Source: Timema cristinae
Taxonomy: Eukaryota > Arthropoda > Insecta > Phasmatodea > Timematidae
Length of the DNA stretch: 64,000 nt
Assembly (NCBI GenBank): GCA_039000515.1
Contig: JBCFYV010000001.1
Location: 63,340,621-63,404,620 of the forward strand
Direction of reading: 5' to 3'
In this document: piece after piece, positions 34,741 to 47,441 of the stretch
How the letters are laid out: each line of letters opens with the position of its first letter
Position numbering within the stretch: position 1 is the first letter of the stretch
Program-made: the position numbers and the translations under genes
The notes under the pieces: model-generated
The model's database searches: none
Seen by the model: only the letters and a program-made list of their open reading frames with translations
What the model was told of the DNA's origin: nothing

Positions 34741-36425
34741 GCCCTTGTCTTATTGGTTTATAAGAACCCCCCTTGTTTTTTTTGGGGAAAAGGGGGCCCT
34801 TTTTTTTTTTCCCCTTGGGGTTTTGGCCCCTTTTACAACCAATTTTTGGAGTGCTTCCCATTTTTTTTTTAATTTTTTTGGTTTTTTTTGTAAACATTTT
34901 TCCATTGTTTTTTGAAAAAGGGGGAAAAAGGCCCTTTGTTTTAAAAACTTTTTTTAAAAAATTTTCAAAGGGGGGGGCCCAATTAAGGGGGGGAAAAATT
35001 TGTCCAAGTTTTTTAATTTTTTAAAAAATTTTAAAAACTTTTGATTTTTTAAAAAAGCCTTTGGAAAGGGGAAAAAAGGGTTTATAAGGAAAATTTCTTA
35101 AAAATTCAAATTTCTAAAAAGTGATAAGGCAAATTGTCAAAAAGGGTTTAAGGTTTTACACTTAAGGAAAATTTTTTTGGGGAAAAAATTTTGGGGGGAA
35201 AAAAGGTTGGGGGTTTTTTCCAAAAAGGGGAATTTTATTTAGAATTTTTTTTAACTTTTTTTCGGGTTTAGGGAAAAGTGAAAAAAAGTCCCACTTTTCC
35301 CAATTTGTTTATTTTGGTACACCCCTTTTCAAATTGGTTGGATTTTTAAAAAGGGGGGGGCAATGGGGGGGTTCAACTCTTTTTTAATAGCCCATTTTAT
35401 AAACTTTTTTTTCTAGGGATGCATGGGGGCCCCAAAATTTAAATTTTTTTTTTGTTATGTTTTTTAAAATTAAAACCCAATTTTTTCTTTTTTTTATTTT
35501 TTAAAAAAGGTGCATGTTTTTATGTTTTTTTTGACAACTTATAAAATTTTTTAAAATTTTTTTTGGGGGAATTTTTAAACGGATTTTAAAGGGTTTCTAG
35601 CCCCCAAGTTTTTTACTTAAAATTTTAACATCCTTTTAATTTGGTTTTTCTCCTTTTTTTGTTTTAAAAATGATATCACTTTTTTTTCTAAATTTTAAAA
35701 AAGGGGGTTTTTCCAAGGGGGGAAATCTTTTTTTTTTGGCTTAAAGTTTTTTTTGGGGGGAAACCCTTTTAATTTTAACTTTTTAAAGGAAATTTTTTTT
35801 GGGTTTCCGGTTTTTGGGTTGGGGCCCCCGTTTTTAAAAACCCCTTTTTAAAAAGTTTTTTGGGCCCCGTACCGTTTTTCAAAATTCTTTCCATTTTTTA
35901 TTGATAGTTTTAAAAATTTTTCCCGGGGGGGGCCCTTCCCGCTTTCCCCCAGTTTCCCCCTCAAAAAAGAGTTTTTTCCCCCCAAACCAACCCCAAATTT
36001 TTTACGGAGCCCCCGGGGTTTTTAAACCCCTTTGTTTTTGGGGAAAAATTTAATTTTTTCCCCCCAAACCCCCCAAACCCCCCTTTTCTTTTTATGGGGG
36101 GCCCTTTTTAAAATTTTTGGAAAAGGGTTTTAGGAATTTATTTTTTATTTTTTAATTTGGGGTTTTTTTTTTAAACTTTCTTTAAATTTTAAATCATCAA
36201 AACATTGGTAAAATTTTGAAAAAATTTTTTTTTTTTTGCTTAAATAGACCTAACTATTTTTTGGTAAAAAAAAAACCCTTTACTGTTTTAAATTTTTTCA
36301 AAAAAAACCGCGTTCAGTATATCAAAAGGACTTTACATACTTTAAAATCAATAATAAACATTAGAAGAAGTTGTTTTTTTTACTTAAACACAAAATGTAC
36401 TTTATTTAAAACAGGGGAAAAAGTT
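34741..36425. other. A/T-run sequence, probably low-quality consensus
   Basis: Run-dominated AT-rich sequence that returns gradually to normal complexity between about 36216 and 36425. Nothing callable. Confidence 0.55.
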
Positions 36426-36587
36426 CCGAGTCCTTGAAGGTGCAAGGGTAGATGCTGAGGTTGGAGTGCTATAGCTGTGTGTGTTGAGAAGCAACATTTA
36501 ATATATACAGTAGCTAAAGTAATCAAAAAGACGGAGCATTGACTCTAACTTCGTAATATTTGTAAAATGAAGGTTACAAGAGTTGAG

Positions 36588-36832
36588 AAAGTGGTTACAT
36601 CTTATCAACAGTCTAAGAAACTCATTGCTGACCCTTTCTGGGAATAATACATTAGTTTCAGAGTTAGGAAAGTGATTACATCTTATCAACAGGCTAAGGA
36701 ACTCATTGCTGACCCTTTCTGGGAATAATACATTAGTTTCAGAGTTAGGAAAGTGATTACATCTTATCAACAGGCTAAGGAACTCATTGCTGACCCTTTC
36801 TGGGAATATTCAATTAGTTTCAGAGTTAGTAA
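36588..36832 (+). repeat. 81-bp satellite, array segment A (3 units)
   Basis: First three units of the 81-bp satellite: GGTTACATCTTATCAACAGG, then CTAAGGAACTCATTGCTGAC, CCTTTCTGGGAATATTCAAT and TAGTTTCAGAGTTAGGAAAG. Two units carry the AATAATACATTAG variant. The segment ends in GAGTTAGTAA, where an LTR-like element is inserted. The 150 bp before it (36430-36587) is unique sequence. Confidence 0.95.
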
Positions 36833-38637
36833 TGTACCGTCTTTCACCCTCATCTATTTAAAACAAATGGAGCGTGCAGGAGAGCAGAAGAGATACAAGA
36901 AAATAATGTTGACAAGTTTATTAGTTATATCAAAAATAACAAACATAGTACAATGTCAAAATATAGCTAAATAGCTGAAAATATTCATAATAGGAATTTA
37001 CTCTATTAAAGATATGACCCAGAGATTACAAAATTAAATTTAGAGTTAAAGTTCAGTTCAGGGTCCATTCAAGAAATCCGACCCGTGGATACCTGGTTAC
37101 AAGTTCATTGGTGAGGTTCGCCTATAATGTCAATATTTCGAGATACTAATTTGTAAAGTTCTCGTACTAACCCTAGCAGCCTAAGCACATACATGCTATA
37201 CATTTACCTCTCCACTAATTATCAATATGAAGTTAAGCCCTAACTGGCTATAGGTAACAATTCAGCATGATAGCCCAAAATAAAGTTAACTCTATTAGAC
37301 CGCAAGGCCGTCACTTTCATTACCTTACAACTGAGCTTAACTACATATAAACATGATTAAACATCATGGGCTATAGCTTTAGTTTCATTTTATCGAACCC
37401 TAAACTAGTAAACCTTATATCACTATACGTTACTAAGTTCAAATACCTATACATACAACTATGGTTAAACCTCATATGTTGTTATTTTAATAACCTTAAC
37501 ATCTGCTTGCAAGTATATCCTAGACTTATAACTCAAGTCTAACCTACTATACAATTTTAGGACCAATTCTATTAATGTTTCGGCTAGAAGAACCCTATGA
37601 GGCACATCAACAATACATGGTGTCTGAGAGACGACAATCCTATTCATTTAATATTTACATAGAGAACCTGATAATTTAAATTTAAATACAGAGCCATGCT
37701 CTCAGCCTAAAAATCAGAGATAAAACCAAATTCCAAGTTAACGCCAGATACGCCGTAATGGCCGTCCCCATTATTTAACTCCAATGACTGCTCTCAATAA
37801 CAATTTCAGTCTAACCTGCGCTAACATAACGCCACCAAAACGTGTTTACGCCTAACGCATAAAGCATAATAAAGTACCAAAGTTTAGTTTCATATACAGA
37901 TTATTTTACACCCCGGTTGAATGCACCCCAAGTATGACCGGTTAAGGTAAGAGTGAAGATAGCACTTAAGGTGCACCAAAAGGATCTAAGTAAATTTTGA
38001 CAAGCCGTGGATACGCCACTTAAATCCCCTTAGTCATGAACTAAGTTAAATCTCTCGAAGTTAAGCCTAAACAGTAAATTTAGAAAACAGTTCCCCCCCA
38101 TAATAATGCCAAAAGGAATTTCAAAGAATAAGTAATCCCAGAAGAGACGTCGGAGAACACCCTCACCTTAATGAGCCTGTGGTATAGTTAGTAGAGATTA
38201 GAAGCATACAGTCCTTTTTATACAATTTGTGAGCGTCGATTCTGACCTCAGAGAGGGGGAAATGAGGGAAGGAATAAATGAACGAAAGGAAACGAGCAGC
38301 GCTCAGGTGGGAGAAAATGGCAGCTCTGGGGTTTTAAAGATAGCGCTGATAGCATTTAATTTTAGGAGAACCGGAAACAGCTCAAGTCAAGTTCGACGAT
38401 TTCTTCTTGGTGGGCGGGGCCTTAATCACAGTAGAAGTGATGGCAGCGGCCCCCCTCTCAGTGTCCGTTGGGTTTTCTCGAGTGCGTGCGTGTCCAAGGC
38501 GAGCGGAAAGTGGGCCCGTTCAACAGGCAGGTGGTGAGTTTAGCCCCATATTACTTGGCGTTGAATTGGTTGAACTCGTACTCGTTTGTAAGATCGTTAC
38601 AATACCCCCCCGCCCCCTCGTTTGTAAGATCGTTACA
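36833..38637 (-). mobile_element. Solo LTR-like element, 1.8 kb, minus orientation
   Basis: It sits inside the satellite with a 4-bp target-site duplication GTAA (36829-36832 and 38638-38641), and its removal restores a continuous monomer. On the minus strand it begins TGTAACGATCTTACAAACG and ends GGTACA, so it has TG...CA ends. A minus-strand TATA box TATAAAAAGGAC lies at 38211-38222, about 415 bp in, behind a GC-rich U3-like region with a GGGCGGGGC box. The first 20 bp recur as a direct repeat (38584-38602 and 38618-38637). No internal coding region is present, so a solo LTR is the best reading. Ty3/gypsy affinity is suggested by TGTAAC ends and the 4-bp TSD only. Confidence 0.6.
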
Positions 38638-39934
38638 GTAAAGTGGTTACATCTCATCAACAGGCTAAGGAACTCATTGCTGACCCTTTCTGGGAATATT
38701 CAATTAGTTTCAGAGTTAGGAAAGTGGTTACATCTCATCAACAGGCTAAGGAACTCATTGCTGACCCTTTCTGGGAATATTCAATTAGTTTCAGAGTTAG
38801 GAAAGTGGTTACATCTTATCAACAGGCTAAGGAACTCATTGCTGACCCTTTCTGGGAATATTCAATTAGTTTCAGAGTTAGGAAAGTGGTTAAATCTTAT
38901 CAACTGGCTAAGGAACTCATTGGTAACACTTTCTGGGAATATTCAATTAGTTTCAGAGTTAGGAAAGTGGTTACATCTTATCAACAGGCTAAGGAACTCA
39001 TTGCTGACCCTTTCTGGGAATATTCAATTAGTTTCAGAATTAGGGAAGTGGTTACATCTTATCAACAGGCTAAGGAACTCATTGCTGACCCTTTCTGGGA
39101 ATATTCAATTAGTTTCAGAGTTAGGAAAGTGGTTACATCTTATCAACAGGCTAAGGAACTCATTGCTGACCCTTTCTGGGAATATTCAATTAGTTTCAGA
39201 ATTAGGGAAGTGGTTACATCTTATCAACAGGCTAAGGAACTCATTGCTGACCCTTTCTGGGAATATTCAATTAGTTTCAGAGTTAGGAAAGTGGTTACAT
39301 CTTATCAACAGGCTAAGGAACTCATTGCTGACCGTTTCTGGGAATATTCAATTATTTTCAGAGTTAGGAAAGTGATTACATCTCATCAACATGCTAAGGA
39401 ACACATTGTTGACCCTTTCTGGGAATATTCAATTAGTTTCAGAGTTAGGAAAGTGGTTACATCTTATCAACAGGCTAAGGAACTCATTGCTGACCCTTTC
39501 TGGGAATATTCAATTAGTTTCAGAGTTAGAAAAGTGGTTACACCTTATCAACAGGCTAAGGAACTCATTGCTGACCCTTTCTGGGAATATTCCATTAGTT
39601 TCAGAGTTAGGAAAGTGGATACATCTCATCAACAGGCTAAGGAACACATTGCTGACCCTTTCTGGGAATATTCAATTAGTTTCAGAGTTAGGAAAGTGGT
39701 CACATCTTATCAACAGGCTAAGGAACTCATTGCTGACCCTTTCTGGGAATATTCAATTAGTTTCAGAGTTAGGAAAGTAGTTACATCTTATCAACAGGCT
39801 AAGGAACTCATTGCTGACCCTTTCTGGGAATATTCAATTAGTTTCAGAGTTAGGAAAGTGGTTACATCTTATCAACAGGCTAAGGAACTCATTGCTGACC
39901 CTTTCTGGGAATATTCAATTAGTTTCAGAGTTAG
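38638..39934 (+). repeat. 81-bp satellite, array segment B (16 units)
   Basis: Sixteen units of the 81-bp satellite. 81 bp is 27 codons, and both plus frames 1 and 2 stay open through most of it (a 437-codon run at 38643-39956). Unit variants include GGTTAAATCTTATCAACTGG and GGATACATCTCATC. The order of variants in the right half matches that at 46.7-47.44 kb. Confidence 0.95.
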
Positions 39935-41863
39935 TGTAACATTAGTCGCTAGCTAATGACAAAATACTGGAAACTGCAAACTTACCCAATTCTACGAAGA
40001 AGTCCGCGGCCATGCTCATATAAACACTGCGAGCCACTTATCCCACACCTGGTCATACGACCTTCCTTGTAAGACTAAAGGCGCGCCCGCTGGAATACAT
40101 CACGCCGAGTCTGCTTGCCCAAAGACCATAAGAAGAAAAGAAGTAACACTCCACCAAGCTTACGAGCGGGCTTCTACTAGCTCCGAGAGGCTCCTAGAAC
40201 CTTCTCCACCCTATTTACGTTCTTTGCCCCCCCCCCTCCACCATGTTCTGCAAGCTGTGTTTTAGTGCGTATAAAAGATCGACCATGTGAATTGTGAGCC
40301 ACTCTTGGGCTGGCTGTGAAGGTCGCTTGAATAGGCGATAGCGACGAAAATTACAATGTAAGCTAAATTCCTTTTGGGTTAAAATGTCTGACTTTTCTAA
40401 ATTCTTTTTAGGCGCTTCAATTATTTTTACTTAGTAAATATCCAAAAAGTTTTAAACTTGCTTTTATTGACATTTCAAGCTATGTCTACGTATAAACTAA
40501 AACTTTACTCTTATCTGAACGCATAACATATCTGGACTTGAGACTTTTGCTCTAACTATTGGAATATTTTTGTGAAAGGTTTACGATTTTTACCGTCGTA
40601 ATAATATTAAAGATTAATGGGTTGAGATGCCTAACCCTTTGGACTTTATATTTTGGGCGTAACAGATTTAAATTGTGTATAAGTTATAGTTACTGGTTTC
40701 CTATTTTTATCTCTATTTATCATGTTAGGTTTAGCGCTTTAATTTTAAATGGACTCGTTCCTAAAAAAAACCTTGCTTTGATTAATTGTTCGTCAGAGAT
40801 AGGTGAATTTGGCATTAGACTATGTTGTCTTATAATATATGTAGATCTCAATTTATTTTTCTCTGGGCTGAATCACTTAAACTATTTTTCTTAGATTACT
40901 AGATATTGACTGTAAAAGATATATATATATATATTAAAAAAAAGGGAAAAGGGAAAACAACTTATAAATTATGTCATTCGTAAACATCGCCTGTAGACTT
41001 TAACTTAATAAAACTTTTCTAGGTTTATATGTAAATTTCACTGTGTTAGGGTAAGTTTAGTAAAGTTATCATATGGATGTTCGCCTCCGAACATGAATTG
41101 CTGGGCGCCTTCAGCGCGTGGTATGTATAGATGGGAAGTTGCCATAGCAACCGAGTCATGATGAGTAATGAGAGTTGTTGGTCAATTAAATACAAAGTTG
41201 TTGTCTAATATCAACCTCAGCTCACACAAAGAGCTAGGTTTAATTGTATATTTTTCCCCATTCTTACGGGGCTGGTAAAAATAATGTGAATAATGTATAT
41301 TGACTAGGTGTTAGTAATTGTTGAAGTTAACGTTTAATTCCTAGGTTGAGATTATAATAGGGTATTAGTTTTCATGCCTAATTGTTATTTCTTGTAGCGA
41401 GCGATGAGGGTTGCTCTTAAAGCTGGCGCTAGTGGTATGAAGTCGCCAAAAGAAAATAATGTAAAGAAGTTGCATATAGTATGATTGTTAATATACTTGT
41501 ATCCATTGTTGCTGACTCCTTTTTTGGGAAATTATAATAAATTACTGTTGATGGTGATATTCGTTCCTTCTTTCTATATAAGTATCATCCTTCGGTAATT
41601 TTAAGTTGAGTTAGTTCATGTGAGGTAATCACAAATATTGTATAACGTCTGGGCTGTATTTATCGGCCGTTGAGGACGGCCGTGAGAACTTGCCCTCATC
41701 TGTCCCAAATTGCGTGTGCTGGGTGTTATTTAGCTTACCCAGCGGGTATAACAAGTTCACTCACCCCTCCCCACTCTATCGATTGTTATTGTATTTTTTT
41801 CTTATTTTCCTTTTGAAGTGTTTGAACCCTCTCTTTTGGATGGTAGATCCTAATTATGGTTCA
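39935..41863 (+). mobile_element. Solo LTR-like element copy 1, 1.93 kb
   Basis: Bounded by TGTAACATTAGTCGC and ATTATGGTTCA, with a 4-bp target duplication TTAG (39931-39934 and 41864-41867). Excision restores the monomer exactly. A TATA box (TATAAAAG, 40270) lies 335 bp in, behind a C-rich U3-like region. An AATAAAACTTTTC signal lies at about 41008. Strong hairpins occur at 41077-41094 (ATGTTCG stem) and 41664-41682 (CGGCCGT stem). The 111-codon frame at 40559-40894 is AT-driven and unrecognised. Long LTR without internal region, Ty3/gypsy-like by termini. Confidence 0.6.
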
Positions 41864-44800
41864 TTAGGAAAGTGGTTACATCTTATCAACCGTCAAAGGA
41901 ACTCATTGATGACCCTTTCTGGGAATATTCAATTTGTTTCAGAGTTAAGAAAGTGGTTACATCTTATCAACAGGCTAAGGAACTCATTGCTGACCCACTC
42001 TGGGAGTATTCAATTAGTTTCAGATTTAGGATAGTGGTTACATCTTATCAACAGGCTAAGGAACTCATTACTGACCCTTTCTGGGAATATTCAATTAGTT
42101 TCGAGGTAAGAAAGTGGTTACATATTATCAACAGCATAAGGAACTCATTGCTGACCCACTCTGGGAGTATTCAATTAGTTTCAGATTTAGGATAGTGGTT
42201 ACATCTTATCAACAGGCTAAGGAACTCATTACTGACCCTTTCTGGGAATATTCAATTAGTTTCAGAGTTAAGAAAGTGGTTACATCTTATCAACAGCATA
42301 AGGAACTCATTGATGACCCTTTCTGGGAATATTCAATTATTTTCAGAGTTAGGAAAGTGGTTACATATCATCAACAGGATAAGGAACTCATTGCTGACCC
42401 TTTCTGGGAATATTCAATTAGTTTCAGAGTTAGGAAAGTGGTTATATCTTATCAACAGGCTATGGAACTCATTGCTGACCCTTTCTGGGAATATTCAATT
42501 AGTTTCAGAGTTAGGAAAGTGGTTATATCTTAACAACAGGCTAAGGAACTCATTGCTGACCCTCTCTGGGAATATTCAATTAGTTTCAGAGTTAGGAAAG
42601 TGGTTACATCACATCAACAGACTAAGGAACTCATTGCTGACCCTTTCTGGGAATATTCAATTAGTTTCAGAGTTAGGAAACTGGTTACATATCATCAACA
42701 GGCTAAGAAACTCATTGCTGACCCTTTCTGGGAATATTCAATTAGTTTCAGAGTTAGGAAAGTGGTTACATATCATCAACAGGCTAAGGAACTCATTACT
42801 GACACTTTCTGGGAATATTCAATTATTTTCAGAGTTAGGAAAGTGGTTACATATCATCAACAGGCTAAGGAACTCATTACTGACACTTTCTGGGAATATT
42901 CAATTATTTTCAGAGTTAGAAAAGGGGTTACACCTTATCAACAGGCTAAGGAACTCATTGCTGACCCACTCTGGGTATATTCAATTAGTTTCAGAGTTAG
43001 GAAAGTGGTTACATCTTATCAACAGGCTAAGGAACTCATTGCTGACCCTTTCTTGGAATATTCAATTAATGTCAGAGTTAGGAAAGGTGTTACATCTCAT
43101 CAACAGGCTAAGGAACTCATTGCTGACCATTTCTGGGAATATTCAATTAGTTTCAGAGTTAGGATAGTGGTTACATATTATTAACAGGCTAAGGAACTCA
43201 TTGCTGACCCTTTCTGGGAATATTCAATTAGTTTCAGAGTTAGGAAAGTGGTTACATCTTATCAACAGGCTAAGGAACACATTTCTGTCCCTTTCTGAGA
43301 ATATTCATTTAGTTTCAGAGTTAGAAAATTGGTTACACCTTATCAACAGGCTAAAGAACTCATTGTTGACCCTTTCTCGGAATATTCAATTAGTTTCAGA
43401 GTTAGGAAAGTGGTTACATCTTATCAACCGGCTAAGGAACTCATTGCTGACCCTTTCTGGGAATATTCAATTAGTTTCAGAGTTAGGAAAGTGGTTACAT
43501 CTTATCAACAGGCTAAGGAACTCATTGCTGACCCTTTCTGGGAATAATACATTAGTTTCAGAGTTAGGAAACTGGTTACATCACATCAACAGGCTAAGGA
43601 ACTCATTGATGACCCTTTCTGGGAATATTCAATTAGTTTCAGAGTTAGGAAAGTGGTTACATCTTATCAACAGGCTAAGGAACTCATTGTTGACCCTTTT
43701 TGGGAACATTCAATTAGTTTCAGAGTTAGGAAAGTGGTTACATCTTATCAACAGGCAAAGGAACTCATTGCTGACCCTTTCTGGGAATAATACATTAGTT
43801 TCAGAGTTAGGAAACTGGTTACATCACATCAACAGGCTAAGGAACTCATTGATGACCCTTTCTGGGAATATTCAATTAGTTTCAGAATTAGGAAAGTATT
43901 TACATCTTATCAACAGGCTAAGGAACTCATTGCTGACCCTTTCTGGGAATATTCAATTAGTTTCAGAGTTAGGAAAGTGGTTACATCTTATCAACAGGCT
44001 AAGGAACTCATTGCTGACCCTTTCTGGGAATAATACATTAGTTTCAGAGTTAGGAAAGTGGTTACATCTTTCAACAGTGCTAAGGAACTCATTGATGACC
44101 CTTTCTTGGAATATTCAATTATTTTCAGAGTTAGGAAAGTTGGCTACATCTTATCAACAGGCTAAGGAACTCATTGCTAACACTTTCTGGAATATTCAAT
44201 TAGTTTCAGAGTTAGAAAAGTGGTTACATCTTATCACAGGCTAAGGAACTCATTGTTGACCCTTTTTGGGAATATTCAATTAGTTTCAGAGTTAGGAAAG
44301 TGGTTACATCTTATCAAAGCAAAGGAACTCTTGCTGACCCTTTCGGAATAATACATTAGTTTCAGAGTTAGGAAAGTGTTACATCTCATCTAACAGGCTA
44401 AGGAACTCATTTGCTGACCCTTTCTGGGAATATTCAATTAGTTTCAGAGTTAGAAAGTGGTTACATCTTTATCAACAGCTAAGGAACTCATTGCTGACCC
44501 TTTCTGGGGAATATTCAATTAGTTTCAGAGTTAGGAAAGTGGTTAAATCTTATCAACTGGCTATAGAACTCATTGCTAACACTTTCTGGGATATTCAATT
44601 AGTTTCAGATTGGAAAGTGGTTACATCTTATCACTGGCTAAGGACTCATTGCGACCCTTTCTGGGAATATTCAATTAGTTTCAGAGTTAGAAAAGTGGTT
44701 ACACCTTATCAACAGGCTAAGGAACTCATTGCTGACCCTTTCTGGGAATATTCCATTAGTTTCAGAGTTAGAAAGTGGATACATCTCATCAACAGGCTAA

Positions 44801-47441
44801 GGAACACATTGCTGACCCTTTCTGGGAATATTCAATTAGTTTCAGAGTTAGGAAAGTGGTCACATCTTATCAACAGGCTAAGGAACTCATTGCTGACCCT
44901 TTCTGGGAATATTCAATTAGTTTCAGAGTTAGAAAGTGTTACATCTTATCAACAGGCTAAGGAACTCATTGATGACCCTTTCTGGGAATATTCAATTAGT
45001 TTCAGAGTTAAGAAAGTGGTTACATCTTATCAACAGCATAAGGAACTCATTATGACCCTTTCTGGGAATATTCAATTAGTTTCAGAGTTAAGAAAGTGGT
45101 TACATCTTATCAACAGCATAAGGAACTCATTGATGACACTTTCTGGGAATATTCAATTATTTTCAGAGTTAGGAAAGTGGTTACATATCATCAACAGGCT
45201 AAGGAACTCATTACTGACACTTTCTGGGAATATTCAATTATTTTCAGAGTTAGAAAAGTGGTTACACCTTATCAACAGGCTAAGGAACTCATTGCTGACC
45301 CACTCTGGGTATATTCAATTAGTTTCAGAGTTAGGAAAGTGGTTACATCTTATCAACAGGCTAAGGAACTCATTGCTGACCCTTTCTTGGAATATTCAAT
45401 TAATGTCAGAGTTAGGAAAGGTGTTACATCTCATCAACAGGCTAAGGAACTCATTGCTGACCATTTCTGGGAATATTCAATTAGTTTCAGAGTTAGGATA
45501 GTGGTTACATATTATTAACAGGCTAAGGAACTCATTGCTGACCCTTTCTGGGAATATTCAATTAGTTTCAGAGTTAGGAAAGTGGTTACATCTTATCAAC
45601 AGGCTAAGGAACACATTTCTGTCCCTTTCTGAGAATATTCATTTAGTTTCAGAGTTAGAAAATTGGTTACACCTTATCAACAGGCTAAAGAACTCATTGT
45701 TGACCCTTTCTCGGAATATTCAATTAGTTTCAGAGTTAGGAAAGTGGTTACATCTTATCAACCGGCTAAGGAACTCATTGCTGACCCTTTCTGGGAATAT
45801 TCAATTAGTTTCAGAGTTAGGAAAGTGGTTACATCTTATCAACAGGCTAAGGAACTCATTGCTGACCCTTTCTGGGAATAATACATTAGTTTCAGAGTTA
45901 GGAAACTGGTTACATCACATCAACAGGCTAAGGAACTCATTGATGACCCTTTCTGGGAATATTCAATTAGTTTCAGAGTTAGGAAAGTGGTTACATCTTA
46001 TCAACAGGCTAAGGAACTCATTGTTGACCCTTTTTGGGAACATTCAATTAGTTTCAGAGTTAGGAAAGTGGTTACATCTTATCAACAGGCAAAGGAACTC
46101 ATTGCTGACCCTTTCTGGGAATAATACATTAGTTTCAGAGTTAGGAAACTGGTTACATCACATCAACAGGCTAAGGAACTCATTGATGACCCTTTCTGGG
46201 AATATTCAATTAGTTTCAGAATTAGGAAAGTATTTACATCTTATCAACAGGCTAAGGAACTCATTGCTGACCCTTTCTGGGAATATTCAATTAGTTTCAG
46301 AGTTAGGAAAGTGGTTACATCTTATCAACAGGCTAAGGAACTCATTGCTGACCCTTTCTGGGAATAATACATTAGTTTCAGAGTTAGGAAAGTGGTTACA
46401 TCTTATCAACAGGCTAAGGAACTCATTGATGACCCTTTCTTGGAATATTCAATTATTTTCAGAGTTAGGAAAGTGGCTACATCTTATCAACAGGCTAAGG
46501 AACTCATTGCTAACACTTTCTGGGAATATTCAATTAGTTTCAGAGTTAGAAAAGTGGTTACATCTTATCAACAGGCTAAGGAACTCATTGTTGACCCTTT
46601 TTGGGAATATTCAATTAGTTTCAGAGTTAGGAAAGTGGTTACATCTTATCAACAGGCAAAGGAACTCATTGCTGACCCTTTCTGGGAATAATACATTAGT
46701 TTCAGAGTTAGGAAAGTGGTTACATCTCATCAACAGGCTAAGGAACTCATTGCTGACCCTTTCTGGGAATATTCAATTAGTTTCAGAGTTAGGAAAGTGG
46801 TTACATCTTATCAACAGGCTAAGGAACTCATTGCTGACCCTTTCTGGGAATATTCAATTAGTTTCAGAGTTAGGAAAGTGGTTAAATCTTATCAACTGGC
46901 TAAGGAACTCATTGCTAACACTTTCTGGGAATATTCAATTAGTTTCAGAGTTAGGAAAGTGGTTACATCTTATCAACAGGCTAAGGAACTCATTGCTGAC
47001 CCTTTCTGGGAATATTCAATTAGTTTCAGAGTTAGAAAAGTGGTTACACCTTATCAACAGGCTAAGGAACTCATTGCTGACCCTTTCTGGGAATATTCCA
47101 TTAGTTTCAGAGTTAGGAAAGTGGATACATCTCATCAACAGGCTAAGGAACACATTGCTGACCCTTTCTGGGAATATTCAATTAGTTTCAGAGTTAGGAA
47201 AGTGGTCACATCTTTATCAACAGGCTAAGGAACTCATTGCTGACCCTTTCTGGGAATATTCAATTAGTTTCAGAGTTAGGAAAGTAGTTACATCTTATCA
47301 ACAGGCTAAGGAACTCATTGCTGACCCTTTCTGGGAATATTCAATTAGTTTCAGAGTTAGGAAAGTGGTTACATCTTATCAACAGGCTAAGGAACTCATT
47401 GCTGACCCTTTCTGGGAATATTCAATTAGTTTCAGAGTTAG
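41864..47441 (+). repeat. 81-bp satellite, array segment C (about 68 units)
   Basis: Longest continuous stretch of the satellite. The left part matches the start of segment D (49369 onward) and the right part matches the end of segment B, as expected from a 7.5-kb duplication. An internal block from about 42.87-44.94 kb repeats 2,334 bp further on. Units at 44.05-45.07 kb carry many single-base indels not seen elsewhere. Long open frames (up to 642 codons, 45535-47463) follow from the 27-codon period. Confidence 0.95.
44050..45070 (+). other. Indel-rich segment of the satellite
   Basis: Roughly one single-base insertion or deletion per 25-40 bp, such as CTTATCACAGG, AAAGTTGGC and CCCTTTCGGAAT. 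This noise is confined to about 1 kb. The variant order equals the clean segment 46.38-47.22 kb. It looks like uncorrected read sequence at a join. Confidence 0.6.

Noticed and set aside
33312..34897. Gly/Lys-rich plus frames and a Pro-rich 291-codon minus frame
   Set aside because: They are direct translations of G/A runs in sequence that is probably erroneous.
38407..39375. 322-codon frame running from the 1.8-kb element into the satellite
   Set aside because: It crosses an insertion boundary with a target duplication. The satellite part is open only because of its 27-codon period.
40559..40894. 111-codon frame present in both copies of the 1.93-kb element (also 48066-48401)
   Set aside because: Its conservation only reflects the recent duplication. 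Composition is that of AT-rich non-coding DNA and there is no domain.
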